Shown: positions 51,627-61,149, counted from the stretch's first letter. The stretch is 64,000 nucleotides of DNA from Rhodobacter sp. TJ_12 (GCF_020023995.1 NZ_NRRD01000002.1:1-64000), one strand, 5' to 3'. Notes: a model not told the origin generated them from the letters alone. A program made the numbers and translations.

Positions 51627-53210
51627 ATGGAGTTCGGACTTGTGGAGCTGTCTCGGCTGCAATTCGCAGCGACAGCGATGTATCACTTCCTATTCGTGCC
51701 CCTGACACTTGGGCTTTCAATCATGCTCGCCACGATGGAGACGGTCTATGTCATGACCCGTCGTCCGATCTGGCGGCAGATGACGAAGTTCTGGGGCACA
51801 CTCTTTGGGATCAACTTTGTGCTCGGCGTGTCGACGGGCATCACCATGGAATTCCAGTTCGGCATGAACTGGAGCTATTACAGCAACTACGTGGGCGACA
51901 TTTTCGGGGCGCCGCTCGCGATCGAAGGGCTGATGGCCTTCTTCCTTGAGGCGACCTTCGTGGGGCTTTGGTTCTTTGGGTGGGAAAAACTCCGCCCGCG
52001 CGCGCACATGTTTGTGGGGTGGTGCGTGGCCATCGGCTCGAACTTTTCGGCTTTGTGGATTTTGATTGCGAATGGTTGGATGCAGAACCCGGTGGGGGCC
52101 GAGTTCAATCCGATGACCATGCGCATGGAACTTGTTGATTTTTATGCTGTTCTCTTTAATCCGGTGGCGCAGGCGAAATTCGTGCACACGGTTTCGGCGG
52201 GCTATGTGACGGCGGCGATCTTCGTCGTCGGCGTGTCGTCGTGGTATTTGCTGCGCGGTCGCCATATCGATCTGGCGCGGCGCTCCGTCGCGGTGGCTTC
52301 GGCCTTTGGTCTGGCGGCTTCGCTTTCGGTGATCGTGCTGGGCGACGAGTCGGGCTATGAAGCGACCCACAACCAAAAAATGAAGCTCGCCGCGATCGAG
52401 GGCATGTGGGAAACCGAAGAGGCCCCGGCCTCGTTCAACCTGTTCGGCATCCCCGATCAAGAAGCGCGCGAAACCAAATATGCGATCAAGATCCCGTGGG
52501 CTATGGGCATGATCGGCACGCGCTCGCTGACCGAAGAAATGCCGGGCATCAAGGAATTGGTCGAAGGCTCTGAACAGCGCATTCGGAATGGTCTGATCGC
52601 CTATGACGCGCTGATGGACATTCGCGCCAACAAGGGCGATGTGACGCCCGAAGTGACCGCCGCCTTTGAAGATCATTCCGATGATCTGGGCTATGCGATG
52701 CTGCTGTCGTCGATGGTCGAAGACCCGATGACCGCCACCGATGAACAGATCGAGGCGGCCGCGTGGAAAACGGTGCCCGGCGTGGCGCCGATGTTTTGGA
52801 CCTTCCGTCTGATGGTGGGCTTTGGCTTCTTCATGCTGGGGATGCTGACCTATATGTTCTGGGTGACCAACTTCCGGGGGGGCAATTATCCGAAACTTGC
52901 GCTGAAAACGGCGGTCTTCATCATTCCGATGCCGTGGCTCGCGGCCGAAATGGGCTGGTTCGTGGCCGAATTCGGGCGTCAGCCGTGGACCGTGGACGGG
53001 CTTTTGCCCACCGCGCTTTCGGCCTCGCATCTGTCGGTGTGGGATCTGGCGGTCACGCTCGGCGGTTTCGTGGCGCTTTATACCACGCTTTTGATCATCG
53101 AGATGAAGCTGATGCTGGCTGCGATCCGCAAGGGCCCGGTGCAAGACGTCGAGGCGGTCGCCGCCTGGAACGCCAAGCACGCCCCTGTTGCAGCTCAACC
53201 TGCGGAGTAA
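51627..53210 (+). CDS. cydA: Cytochrome bd ubiquinol oxidase subunit I
   Basis: CydA is the 527-residue haem-bearing subunit of the bd-type oxidase. MEFGLVELSRLQFAATAMYH carries the haem b595 axial His near residue 20. Nine or so membrane segments and a long periplasmic Q-loop (about 240-380: LNLFGIPDQEARETKYAIKI through the AAWKTVPGVAPMFW segment) are visible; the long loop marks the E. coli-like (L-type) group. The start at 51627 is preceded by GGAGAGG. cydB follows five bases after the stop. Confidence 0.97.
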   Translation: MEFGLVELSRLQFAATAMYHFLFVPLTLGLSIMLATMETVYVMTRRPIWRQMTKFWGTLFGINFVLGVSTGITMEFQFGMNWSYYSNYVGDIFGAPLAIEGLMAFFLEATFVGLWFFGWEKLRPRAHMFVGWCVAIGSNFSALWILIANGWMQNPVGAEFNPMTMRMELVDFYAVLFNPVAQAKFVHTVSAGYVTAAIFVVGVSSWYLLRGRHIDLARRSVAVASAFGLAASLSVIVLGDESGYEATHNQKMKLAAIEGMWETEEAPASFNLFGIPDQEARETKYAIKIPWAMGMIGTRSLTEEMPGIKELVEGSEQRIRNGLIAYDALMDIRANKGDVTPEVTAAFEDHSDDLGYAMLLSSMVEDPMTATDEQIEAAAWKTVPGVAPMFWTFRLMVGFGFFMLGMLTYMFWVTNFRGGNYPKLALKTAVFIIPMPWLAAEMGWFVAEFGRQPWTVDGLLPTALSASHLSVWDLAVTLGGFVALYTTLLIIEMKLMLAAIRKGPVQDVEAVAAWNAKHAPVAAQPAE

Positions 53211-53214
53211 GACC

Positions 53215-54372
53215 ATGATCTTGCATGAACTTCTAAACTACGAAATCCTTCGTGTGATCTGGTGGGTGCTTCTGGGCGTTTTGCTCATCGGCCTTGCTGC
53301 CACCGATGGGTTTGACATGGGCGTGGCCGCGCTTCTGCCCTTTGTGGGCAAATCCGATGCCGAACGGCGCGTGGTCATCAACACGGTGGGGCCTGTCTGG
53401 GAAGGCAACCAAGTCTGGCTGATTTTGGGGGGCGGCGCGATCTTTGCCGCTTGGCCACCGCTTTATGCGGTCAGTTTCTCGGGCTTTTATCTGGCCATGT
53501 TCTTGGTGCTTGCGGCGCTGATCCTGCGGCCTGTCGGGTTCAAATACCGCAACAAGCGGGAAAGCCATGTCTGGCGCACCCGGTGGGATTGGGCGCTGAT
53601 GATCGGGGGCGCTGTGCCCGCGCTGATCTTTGGCGTGGCGGTCGGCAATGTGCTGCAAGGCGTGCCCTTCTCGCTTGAAGACAGCCTCTTGCCGATCTAC
53701 CCGGGCAACTTCGTGATGAAGCTTTTGGGCCTTCTCAACCCGTTCGCGCTGTTTGTGGGCGTGGTGTCGCTCAGCATGCACCTGTCGCATGGTGCGTCTT
53801 GGCTGGTGCTCAAGACCGAGGGCGCGGTGCAGGCGCGCGCGCGCCGGTTCGGCACCTATGCCGGTCTGGTGGCGATCCTCACCTTCGCGCTGGCGGGGGC
53901 TTGGCTTGCCTTTGGGGTCGAGGGCTATCGCTTCGTGACCGCGCCTGATCCGGCAGGCCCGTCGAACCCGCTTTTGTCCGAAGTGGTGCGTGGCGGCTCG
54001 TGGCTGGATGCCTATGCGACGCGTCCGTGGATCGCCATTGCCCCGATCATGGGTGTGGTGGGCATGGCGGCGCAGGTGCTTTTGATGCGCGCCTGGAGCG
54101 GCTGGTCGGTCGTCGCGGGCAAAGTGGGCATTTTCGGCATCATCTCGACGGTGGGGCTGACGATGTTCCCCTTCATCCTGCCCTCGTCGCTGAACCCCAC
54201 CGCGTCGCTGACCGTGTGGGATAGCTCGTCGTCGCATATGACGCTGTTCATCATGCTGGTCTGCACGATCATCTTCTTGCCGATGATCCTTGCCTACACC
54301 GCCTGGGTCTACAAGGTGCTGTGGGGCAAGGTCACCCAAGAAGATGTCAGCTCCAACCCCAACGCTTACTAA
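53215..54372 (+). CDS. cydB: Cytochrome bd ubiquinol oxidase subunit II
   Basis: CydB (385 residues) is the second subunit. The pattern ATDGFDMGVAALLPFVGKSD, GPVWEGNQVWLILGGGAIFA and VGFKYRNKRESHVWRTRWDW is family-typical. It has about eight to nine membrane segments. The start at 53215 is chosen because the upstream frame overlaps cydA. The operon continues to cydX 12 bases later. Confidence 0.97.
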   Translation: MILHELLNYEILRVIWWVLLGVLLIGLAATDGFDMGVAALLPFVGKSDAERRVVINTVGPVWEGNQVWLILGGGAIFAAWPPLYAVSFSGFYLAMFLVLAALILRPVGFKYRNKRESHVWRTRWDWALMIGGAVPALIFGVAVGNVLQGVPFSLEDSLLPIYPGNFVMKLLGLLNPFALFVGVVSLSMHLSHGASWLVLKTEGAVQARARRFGTYAGLVAILTFALAGAWLAFGVEGYRFVTAPDPAGPSNPLLSEVVRGGSWLDAYATRPWIAIAPIMGVVGMAAQVLLMRAWSGWSVVAGKVGIFGIISTVGLTMFPFILPSSLNPTASLTVWDSSSSHMTLFIMLVCTIIFLPMILAYTAWVYKVLWGKVTQEDVSSNPNAY

Positions 54373-54384
54373 GAGGTCTGAAAC

Positions 54385-54504
54385 ATGTGGTATTTTGCCT
54401 GGCTTCTGGGGCTGCCGGTGGCGGTGATGTTCGGCGTCATCAACGCGATGTGGTTCGAAATGCAGGAAGATCGGCGCCGGTTAAACCCTGAAGGCGACGA
54501 CTGA
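54385..54504 (+). CDS. cydX: CydX small subunit of cytochrome bd oxidase
   Basis: A 39-residue single-pass membrane protein (MWYFAWLLGLPVAVMFGVIN then AMWFEMQEDRRR) that matches CydX/YbgT, the stabilising small subunit of bd oxidases. The hydrophobic segment is about residues 3-24 and a charged tail follows. It is 12 bases after cydB, preceded by AGAGG. Confidence 0.93.
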   Translation: MWYFAWLLGLPVAVMFGVINAMWFEMQEDRRRLNPEGDD

Positions 54505-54574
54505 CAACCAGTTCCGGCGGCGTGATTGCGCGCCGCCGGGCCCCGAGGGTTGCGTCCCTTCGCATCGTCGGGTC

Positions 54575-54612
54575 AAGGGCCGTCCGGGGGCATCCGGGCG
54601 GCCCTCGTCTTT
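54575..54612 (+). terminator. Terminator after cydABX
   Basis: AGGGCCGTCCGG and CCGGGCGGCCCT form a 12-bp stem (one G-T) around GGGCAT, followed by CGTCTTT. It ends the cydABX transcript between the converging cydX and anti-sigma genes. Confidence 0.78.
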
Positions 54613-54631
54613 GAGGGGCAGGTCTTGGGCG

Positions 54632-55309
54632 TTAAATCCGGCGCAATTCGGCCTTTGCCACCAGCGGGCCGGTGGCCACGCCTTCGGGCGCGCCGCCGCG
54701 CGGTTCTTCGGTGATGGCAAGGGTCGCATTGGCGATCACGTCGCGCAGATCCGCCGGGATCGGCATCGCCGCCTGACCACGCCGGGGCATCACGCCCAGC
54801 GACACGGGCGGGTCTTCCCCGGCAATCAGCCACAATTCGAAATCGCGGCCCTGCGCGGGGGCCTTGCCGCCCATCGAGACGCGCATTTCTCCGGTCTTTT
54901 CGTTGTAAAGCGCGGCCAGCCGCACCGCGCCATCATCGGACACCATGTCAGAGACCCACATCTGCCCCTGTGCAGGCATCAAGGGCTCGCCCAGCCACAA
55001 GATCGCGCCCAAAAACACCGCCGACACCGCCGAGGCACCGGCGAGCCAACGCCACAGCCCAGACGCCGCGCGCGCGGGGGGGGCGCCGTAAGCGCGGGTT
55101 TCGATCCCCTCCCAGACCCGGCGCGGCGGCGAGACCGGCGTCACCTCTGCCGCAAGCGGGTCGAGATGCGCTTCCCAACGCGCCACCTCGCGCGCGAAAT
55201 CGGCATCGATGGCGATGCGCCGCGCCGCCGCTTGTCGTTCGTTCAGTGGCAGCGTGCCCAGCACATATTCGCCCGCCAGCGCGATATCATCAGGGGGAAG
55301 ATCACGCAT
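54632..55309 (-). CDS. RskA-type anti-sigma factor
   Basis: This 225-residue protein has an N-terminal anti-sigma domain (about 1-75: DIALAGEYVLGTLPLNERQA, VARWEAHLDPLAAEV), one transmembrane segment near 100 (WLAGASAVSAVFLGAILWL) and a C-terminal RskA periplasmic domain with KAPAQGRDFELWLIAGEDPP. It would hold the neighbouring ECF factor at the membrane until a stress cue. It overlaps the sigma gene by eight bases, the usual sigma/anti-sigma coupling. No zinc motif (H-x3-C-x2-C) of ChrR-type proteins is present. Confidence 0.9.
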   Translation of the reverse strand: MRDLPPDDIALAGEYVLGTLPLNERQAAARRIAIDADFAREVARWEAHLDPLAAEVTPVSPPRRVWEGIETRAYGAPPARAASGLWRWLAGASAVSAVFLGAILWLGEPLMPAQGQMWVSDMVSDDGAVRLAALYNEKTGEMRVSMGGKAPAQGRDFELWLIAGEDPPVSLGVMPRRGQAAMPIPADLRDVIANATLAITEEPRGGAPEGVATGPLVAKAELRRI

Positions 55310-55850
55310 CGCCCAAACACTCCCGCAGCGAGATCAGCGACCGGCGCAGCCAAGACCGCATCGTATTCAGTGGCACCTCGAACCGTTCGGCCAGTTCCAG
55401 ATAGCTTTCGCCCTCGACATAGGCGCGCCGCACCGCCTCGGCGCGCACGCCCTCAAGCTTGCCCATGCAATCGTCGATCCGTCGCCCTTCCGAGGCCCGG
55501 ATCGCCTCGGCCTCGGGGGTGGGCTCAAGGCTGGGCAGCGCCTCCAGCACCTCGGCCTCCACCCCGCCGCCTTTGCGCGCGCGCAGCCGGTCGATGCACA
55601 GATTGCGCGCCACGGTATTCAGCCAAGCGGCGGGGCTCGCCACTTCGGGCACATAACGGTCGGCATTCATCCAGATCTTCACGAAAACATCCTGCAAAGC
55701 GTCTTCCGCCTCGGTGCGGTCTTGCAAGAGACGCAGACAGATGCCGAAAAGTTTCGCCCCATGCGCAGAATAAAGCGCAGAAAACGCCGCGCGCTCTTTC
55801 AGCGCGACGCGCGCAAGCAATGCGCCCAGATCTTCGCCCTGTGCCGACAT
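55302..55850 (-). CDS. ECF-type RNA polymerase sigma factor
   Basis: A 182-residue group-4 sigma factor. Region 2 (RAAFSALYSAHGAKLFGICL, then EAEDALQDVFVKIW) and region 4 (AVRRAYVEGESYLELAERFE and MRSWLRRSL) are present, with no long N-terminal extension. The start at 55850 follows GGAGG; a frame 24 codons longer exists. It is co-transcribed with the RskA protein. The divergent operon at 55975 probably is its target because a GCAACC-N16-CGTATT promoter stands in front of it. Confidence 0.93.
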   Translation of the reverse strand: MSAQGEDLGALLARVALKERAAFSALYSAHGAKLFGICLRLLQDRTEAEDALQDVFVKIWMNADRYVPEVASPAAWLNTVARNLCIDRLRARKGGGVEAEVLEALPSLEPTPEAEAIRASEGRRIDDCMGKLEGVRAEAVRRAYVEGESYLELAERFEVPLNTMRSWLRRSLISLRECLGDA

Positions 55851-55890
55851 GCCCTCCGGCCCCTTTGCGGGAAAATTTCCATCAAACGAT

Positions 55891-55918
55891 GCAACCTTTA
55901 GGCTCCCTCGCGCGTATT
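55891..55918 (+). promoter_or_regulatory. Candidate ECF-sigma promoter of the FAD-photolyase operon
   Basis: GCAACC (55891-55896), a 16-base spacer and CGTATT (55913-55918) resemble the GGAACC-N16-CGTATT promoters used by many ECF factors. A start near 55925 would leave a 50-base leader before the FAD gene. No such pair is seen for the divergent sigma gene. Confidence 0.55.
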
Positions 55919-55974
55919 GCAAGTATGGACAGGTCTAGACCGGCGTGGTCAGGTTGTGACGAAAAGGGCGAAAC

Positions 55975-57270
55975 ATGCGGATTGCGGTCATCGGTGCGGG
56001 CATTTCGGGGCTGGGTGCGGCTTGGCTTTTGCGCGGCCATGAGGTGGTGATCTTTGAGGCGGGCAAGCGCATCGGCGGCCATGCCCGCACGATCGAGGTG
56101 CAAGGCACGCGGGTCGATACCGGCTTTTTGGTGTGCAACCGCAAGACCTACCCCCTTTTTACCGGGCTGATGGATACGCTGGGCGTGGCGCTGCAACCCG
56201 CGCCGATGAGCTTTTCGGCCAGTTTCGGCAAGGGGGCTTATGAATATGGCACCGGGCGCCTGACCGATCTTTTTGGCCAGCGGCAGCGGCTTTGGGATCG
56301 TTCGCATTGGCGGATGATCCGCGACATCCGCCGCTTCATGACCGAGGCGCCGGCGATGATGGGCCAAGGCGGCGTGATCGGGGAAGTGATTGCCGAGCTT
56401 GGCCTTGGGCGCGAATTCCGCGACCGGTTCTTGATGCCGATGTCTGGTGCGATCTGGTCGACCCCGCCCCGCTTCATGCTGGATTTTCCGGCGGATCGGT
56501 TCTTGCGGTTTTTCGAAAGCCACGGGCTGATGGGGGCAGGCCCGCGCCCCGAATGGCTGACGGTGAAGGGCGGCGCCTCGATCTATGTCGCGGCTTTGGC
56601 GCGCGCGACCATGGCCGAATTGCGCAAATCCTGCCCGGTCAAGTCCGTGCGCCGTGTGCCGGGCGGCGTGATGGTCACCAGCAGCGCGGGCGAAGAACGT
56701 TTCGATCAGGTGATCATGGCCGCCCATGCGCCGCAAACGCTGGATATGCTGGCCGCGCCCGACGCGGATGAAGCCGATATTCTGGGCGCGTTCCAAGTGG
56801 AGCCGAACCGGATGGTGCTGCATTCGGATGAAAGCTTCATGCCGCGCAGGCGCAACCTTTGGGCGTCGTGGAACCATGTCACGGCGGCCCCGCCCGGCGG
56901 GTTGCGCAACCGCCCGATTTCGATGAGCTATTGGATCAACCGGCTGCAAGGCGTGCGAAGCGATCAGCCCTTGATCATGACGCTGAACCCGGAATGGGAG
57001 CCGCATTCCGCGCATCACGAGGTGACCTTCTCGCATCCGCAATTTGACACGGCGGCGCTGGCAGCGCTTGATCGTCTGGGCGAAATTCAGGGGCGCGGCG
57101 GCATCTGGTATGCAGGCGCTTGGACGCGCTACGGCTTTCATGAAGATGGGCTTTTGTCGGCTTTGCGTGTGGCGCAGGCCTTGGGCCGCGATTGGCCCCT
57201 AGGGGAAGACCCATGGGCCGCAGAGCGCCCCGATTGGGCGCACCCGCGAGCCGAGGGGTTGGCGGCATGA
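55975..57270 (+). CDS. COG2907-type FAD-dependent oxidoreductase
   Basis: A 431-residue flavoprotein of the amine-oxidase-like fold: MRIAVIGAGISGLGAAWLLR (GxGxxG) and FEAGKRIGGHARTIEV at the N-terminus, and YAGAWTRYGFHEDGLLSALR at the C-terminus. COG2907 proteins in the singlet-oxygen (sigma E) regulon of Rhodobacter have been tied to furan fatty-acid formation; here the usual partners (DUF1365 protein and a CFA-type methyltransferase) are absent, so the exact reaction is open. It heads the five-gene operon and its stop overlaps the TspO start. Confidence 0.9.
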   Translation: MRIAVIGAGISGLGAAWLLRGHEVVIFEAGKRIGGHARTIEVQGTRVDTGFLVCNRKTYPLFTGLMDTLGVALQPAPMSFSASFGKGAYEYGTGRLTDLFGQRQRLWDRSHWRMIRDIRRFMTEAPAMMGQGGVIGEVIAELGLGREFRDRFLMPMSGAIWSTPPRFMLDFPADRFLRFFESHGLMGAGPRPEWLTVKGGASIYVAALARATMAELRKSCPVKSVRRVPGGVMVTSSAGEERFDQVIMAAHAPQTLDMLAAPDADEADILGAFQVEPNRMVLHSDESFMPRRRNLWASWNHVTAAPPGGLRNRPISMSYWINRLQGVRSDQPLIMTLNPEWEPHSAHHEVTFSHPQFDTAALAALDRLGEIQGRGGIWYAGAWTRYGFHEDGLLSALRVAQALGRDWPLGEDPWAAERPDWAHPRAEGLAA

Positions 57271-57971
57271 CCTTTCTTCTCGCCCCCATGACGCTGGTTC
57301 TGGCGCTGGCCTTTGCCGCCGCGCCGATCCTGACCGAAGGCTTTCGTGGGTTCACGCCGGGGCAATTTCCGGTGCCTGCGGACCGCTGGCCGGTGGCGCC
57401 GGTGGGCTGGGCCTTTTCGATCTGGGGGGTGATCTATCTTTGGTTGGTGGCCGGGGCCACCTGGGGGTTGGTGTGCGCCCGCACCGCCCCCGCCTGGCAG
57501 GCGATGCGCGGCCCGCTCGCGCTGAGCCTTGCCATTGGCGTGCCCTGGATCTGGGTGGCGAACTGGCAACCCGCTGCGGCCGCCGTGATGCTGGTCTTCA
57601 TGGCCGCCACGGCTTTGGCCGCGCTTTTGCGGGCGCCGCGCGGGCCATGGTCGGCGGGTCCCGTGGGGCTTTATGCGGGCTGGCTTTGTGCGGCGACGGC
57701 GGTGGCCTTTGGCATCGTCTTGGCGGGGCAGGGGGTGTTGGCTGCGCAGACCGCGTCTTTGCTGGCGCTGGCGGGGCTGTTGGCGGTGGGGCTTGGCGTC
57801 GTGTGGCGCCGCCCCGATGTGCCAAGCTACGCCTTTGCGGTGGGCTGGGCGCTGATGGGCGTCATCGTCGCCAATCTTAAAGCAGAGAATATGCCCGTGG
57901 TGGCGCTGTGCGCGGCGGGGCTTGCCGCGCTGGCGGGCCTGTGGCGACTACGGATAAGGGAGATAAGATGA
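57267..57971 (+). CDS. TspO/MBR-family membrane protein
   Basis: A 234-residue, mostly hydrophobic protein with about seven helices, including the WPVAPVGWAFSIWGVIYLWL segment, which is the TspO signature for tetrapyrrole binding. TspO-like proteins bind porphyrins and modulate light/oxygen responses in Rhodobacter. It is longer than the 160-residue typical form, with extra C-terminal helices. It overlaps both neighbours by four bases (ATGA). Confidence 0.78.
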   Translation: MTFLLAPMTLVLALAFAAAPILTEGFRGFTPGQFPVPADRWPVAPVGWAFSIWGVIYLWLVAGATWGLVCARTAPAWQAMRGPLALSLAIGVPWIWVANWQPAAAAVMLVFMAATALAALLRAPRGPWSAGPVGLYAGWLCAATAVAFGIVLAGQGVLAAQTASLLALAGLLAVGLGVVWRRPDVPSYAFAVGWALMGVIVANLKAENMPVVALCAAGLAALAGLWRLRIREIR

Positions 57972-58519
57972 AACTGAAAACCATGGCTTTGGCGCTTTTC
58001 ACCGGGTTTGGCACCTTGGGCGCGGCGGGCAATGCGACCGCCCAGGCCGAGGCGCCCAGCTTCACCTTTGCCTCGATCGAAGGCGATACAATTGACACCG
58101 CCGCCTTTCGGGGGCAGCCGGTCTTGGTGGTCAACACCGCCTCGCTTTGCGGCTTTGCCCCGCAGTTAGAGGGGCTGCAAAAGCTGCATGAAGACTATGG
58201 CCCCAAAGGGCTGGTGGTGCTCGCGGTGCCCTCTGATGATTTCGCGCAGGAACTCGACAGCGCCAAGGAAGTCTCTGAGTTCTGCACCCTGACCTATGGG
58301 ATCACCCTGCCGATGACCGATATCACCCCGGTGACGGGCGAGAACGCGCATCCGTTTTACAAATGGGTGAAGGAGCAGACGGGCTTTGCCCCGCGCTGGA
58401 ACTTCAACAAGGTGCTGATCGACGGCGCGGGCAATGTGGTCGAGACTTGGGGCAGCTTCACCAAACCCGGGTCCGGGGCGATCCGCCGCGCGTTCGAGCC
58501 GCTTTTGCCGGGCGCGTGA
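57968..58519 (+). CDS. Periplasmic glutathione peroxidase
   Basis: A 183-residue Cys-type peroxidase with a signal peptide (MKLKTMALALFTGFGTLGAA, cleavage near 27). Cys61 in NTASLCGFAPQ is the peroxidatic residue, replacing the Sec of animal enzymes; WNFNKVLID holds the catalytic Trp/Asn. It would reduce lipid or organic peroxides in the periplasm. The start overlaps the TspO stop by four bases. It is followed two bases later by DUF2256. Confidence 0.9.
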   Translation: MKLKTMALALFTGFGTLGAAGNATAQAEAPSFTFASIEGDTIDTAAFRGQPVLVVNTASLCGFAPQLEGLQKLHEDYGPKGLVVLAVPSDDFAQELDSAKEVSEFCTLTYGITLPMTDITPVTGENAHPFYKWVKEQTGFAPRWNFNKVLIDGAGNVVETWGSFTKPGSGAIRRAFEPLLPGA

Positions 58520-58522
58520 TCG

Positions 58523-58672
58523 GTGGCGAAGATGCGCCGCAAGGGGGATCTGCCGCAAAAGATCTGTGCCGCTTGCGGGCGCCCTTTCGCGTGGCGCAAG
58601 AAATGGGCGCGGGATTGGGACGCGGTGCGCTTTTGCTCTGAGCGGTGCCGGGGCGGGACGAAGCGCGCATGA
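58523..58672 (+). CDS. DUF2256 small zinc-binding protein
   Basis: A 49-residue Cys-rich protein: [40 protein letters not shown]. The CxxC...CxxxC pattern looks zinc-binding. DUF2256 is typically encoded beside cryptochrome/photolyase genes, as here. The start is GTG at 58523 or the in-frame ATG at 58532. Its stop overlaps the photolyase start (ATGA). Confidence 0.85.
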   Translation: MAKMRRKGDLPQKICAACGRPFAWRKKWARDWDAVRFCSERCRGGTKRA

Positions 58673-60240
58673 CCGGGCGTTTGATCTTTGTGCTGGGCGA
58701 TCAGCTTTCGCGCGGTCTGTCGGCGCTGGCCGATATCGACCCCAGCCAAGATGTGGTGCTGATGGTGGAGGTGCGCGAAGAGGGCACTTATGTCCCCCAT
58801 CACAAGCAAAAGATCGCGTTCCTCCTGTCCGCGATGCGCCACTTTGCCGATGATCTGCGCGCCGAGGGGCTGCGGGTCGATTATGTGCGCCTGGATGACC
58901 CCGATAACACCCATAGCTTTACCGGGGAACTGGCGCGCGCTGTGGCCCGCCATAAGCCGCAATCGGTTATTGTGACCAGACCGGGCGAATGGCGCGTGGG
59001 TGTGATGGTTGCAACCTGGTCAGAGCTGTTGGGCGTGTCGGTCGCGATGCGCGAAGACACCCGTTTCTTCTGTTCGGTGGAGGATTTCGCGGCGCTGACC
59101 GCGCGCGGCAAAACCAAGCGGATGGAAAATTTCTACCGCGAAATGCGCAGGCGCACGGGCTTTTTGATGGCGGCGGGCAAGCCCATCGGCGGCAAATGGA
59201 ATTACGATGCAGAGAACCGCAAGGCGCTGCCCAAAGGGCATAAATTGCCCAAGCGCAAGCGGTTTGCCCCCGATGCCATCACGCGCGACGTGATGGCCTT
59301 GGTCGAGGCGCAATTTCCCGATCATTTTGGCGATCTGGCCCGTTTCGGCTGGCCCGTCACCCGGGCCGAGGCGCTGCAAGCGCTTGACGATTTCATCACC
59401 CATGCCCTGCCGCAGTTTGGCGATTGGCAAGATGCGATGAAAACCGGCGAAAATTTTCTTTACCACGCGCTGTTGTCGCCCGCCTTGAACGTGGGGCTTT
59501 TAACGGCCGCCGAGGTTTGCGAGGCGGCAGAGGCGGCCTATGAGGCAGGCCATGTCCCGCTCAACGCGGCCGAAGGGTTCATTCGTCAAATCCTTGGTTG
59601 GCGCGAATTCGTGCGCGGGCTTTATTGGACCGAAATGCCCGCCTATGGGCAAACCAATGCGCTGAAGGCCACGCGGCCCTTGCCGGAGTTTTACTGGAGC
59701 GGCCAAACCAAGATGCACTGCATCGCCGAGGTGGTGCGGGGCACGCGCCAAAACGCCTATGCCCACCATATTCAGCGGCTGATGGTGACGGGCAATTTCG
59801 CGCTTTTGGCAGGTATTGCGCCCGCCGAGATCGAGGCTTGGTATCTGGCGGTTTATGCCGATGCCTTTGACTGGGTCGAATTGCCCAACACGCATGGCAT
59901 GGTCGCCCATGCCGATGGCGGTCGGCTTGGCTCCAAACCCTATGCGGCCTCGGCCGCCTATATCGGGCGCATGTCGGATTATTGCCGGGGCTGCCGCTAT
60001 GATGCCAAGGCCCGCACGGGCGCCAATGCCTGCCCGTTCAACTATCTTTATTGGAATTTCCTTATCGCGCACCGCGACACTTTCGGGGCAAACCCGCGCA
60101 TGGCGCTGCCCTATAAGGCGCTCGACCGGTTCGATAAGGCCGAGCAAGCCGCGATCCGCGCCGCTGCCGAAGACTTCCTTGCCAAAATGCACACGCCGGA
60201 GGGCGTGCCTCCGGCGCAGATGTCTTTGGGCGATTGGTAG
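58669..60240 (+). CDS. CryB/PhrB-type iron-sulfur (6-4) photolyase
   Basis: A 523-residue FeS bacterial cryptochrome/photolyase. The N-terminal alpha/beta domain begins [20 protein letters not shown]; a helical FAD domain has [18 protein letters not shown]. The four cysteines Cys351, Cys439, Cys442 and Cys455 match the [4Fe-4S] cluster of Agrobacterium PhrB (offset of one). It would repair (6-4) photoproducts or act as a light sensor like CryB. It is the last gene of the ECF-target operon. The start is set by the ATGA overlap with DUF2256. Confidence 0.95.
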   Translation: MTGRLIFVLGDQLSRGLSALADIDPSQDVVLMVEVREEGTYVPHHKQKIAFLLSAMRHFADDLRAEGLRVDYVRLDDPDNTHSFTGELARAVARHKPQSVIVTRPGEWRVGVMVATWSELLGVSVAMREDTRFFCSVEDFAALTARGKTKRMENFYREMRRRTGFLMAAGKPIGGKWNYDAENRKALPKGHKLPKRKRFAPDAITRDVMALVEAQFPDHFGDLARFGWPVTRAEALQALDDFITHALPQFGDWQDAMKTGENFLYHALLSPALNVGLLTAAEVCEAAEAAYEAGHVPLNAAEGFIRQILGWREFVRGLYWTEMPAYGQTNALKATRPLPEFYWSGQTKMHCIAEVVRGTRQNAYAHHIQRLMVTGNFALLAGIAPAEIEAWYLAVYADAFDWVELPNTHGMVAHADGGRLGSKPYAASAAYIGRMSDYCRGCRYDAKARTGANACPFNYLYWNFLIAHRDTFGANPRMALPYKALDRFDKAEQAAIRAAAEDFLAKMHTPEGVPPAQMSLGDW

Positions 60241-60243
60241 GCC

Positions 60244-61149
60244 TTAGCGGCCCCGGATCCGCGGGTCGAGCGCGTCGCGCAGACCATCGCCAATATAATT
60301 GACCGACAGCACCGTGAGCGAGATCGCGATGCCCGGCAGCACCACCCGCATCGGGTAAAGCTGGATCTGGTCCACCGCATCAAACAACAGCCGCCCCCAG
60401 GTTGGGAAATCCGGCGGGAAGCCAAGACCAAGGAACGACAGCGCCGATTCCGTGATGATTGCCGTGGCGATGCCAAGCGTCGCTGACACCATGATGGGCG
60501 ACATCACATTGGGCAGGATGTGGCGCAGCACCATGCGCCGCGCGGGCGTGCCGATGGAGCGCGCCGCCAGAACGAATTCCCGTTCTTTCAGCGCCAGCAC
60601 CTCGCCGCGCACGATCCGGGCGGTTTGCATCCATGAGGTTGCGCCAATCGCGGTGACGATCAGCAAGAAAATCCCGCCCTCGGGGCCAAACCGCTGCGAC
60701 AGCGGCTCGCGAAACAGCGTCACCATCAGCAAAAGCAGCGGCAACAGCGGCAGTGCCAGAAACAGGTCGGTCAGCCGCATCAACGGCCCTTCCAGCCGTT
60801 TGAAATAGCCTGCCAGAACCCCGATCGTGGTGCCCAATGACACGGCCAGAGCCATCGCCGTCAGCCCCACCGACAACGACACCTTGCCCCCTGCCATCAT
60901 CCGCGCCAACAGATCGCGGCCCAATTGGTCTGTGCCCAGTGGATGGGCAAGCGAGAACCCCTGATTGCGCGCGCGCAAATCCACATAGGTCGGCGCCAGA
61001 TCCCACAGGAACGGGCCAATGGTGATGCCCAGCAAGATGGTTAGGAAGATCGTCAGCCCGACCAGCGCGCCCTTGTGGGTTTTGAACTGGTCCCAGACAT
61101 CCCACCATTGGTTGCGGGGCGGGCGGATGGCGGTTGTGGTCTCAGTCAT
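60244..61149 (-). CDS. ABC transporter permease, DppC/OppC type
   Basis: A 301-residue inner-membrane permease with an N-terminal segment (QFKTHKGALVGLTIFLTILL) and the C-terminal DppC helices carrying the EAA-like loop (REFVLAARSIGTPARRMVLR). It pairs with the DppB-like gene upstream; they overlap by eight bases. It imports peptides, opines or nickel-type substrates, which cannot be told from this subunit. The minus-strand operon ends here, four bases before the converging photolyase stop. Confidence 0.93.
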   Translation of the reverse strand: MTETTTAIRPPRNQWWDVWDQFKTHKGALVGLTIFLTILLGITIGPFLWDLAPTYVDLRARNQGFSLAHPLGTDQLGRDLLARMMAGGKVSLSVGLTAMALAVSLGTTIGVLAGYFKRLEGPLMRLTDLFLALPLLPLLLLMVTLFREPLSQRFGPEGGIFLLIVTAIGATSWMQTARIVRGEVLALKEREFVLAARSIGTPARRMVLRHILPNVMSPIMVSATLGIATAIITESALSFLGLGFPPDFPTWGRLLFDAVDQIQLYPMRVVLPGIAISLTVLSVNYIGDGLRDALDPRIRGR

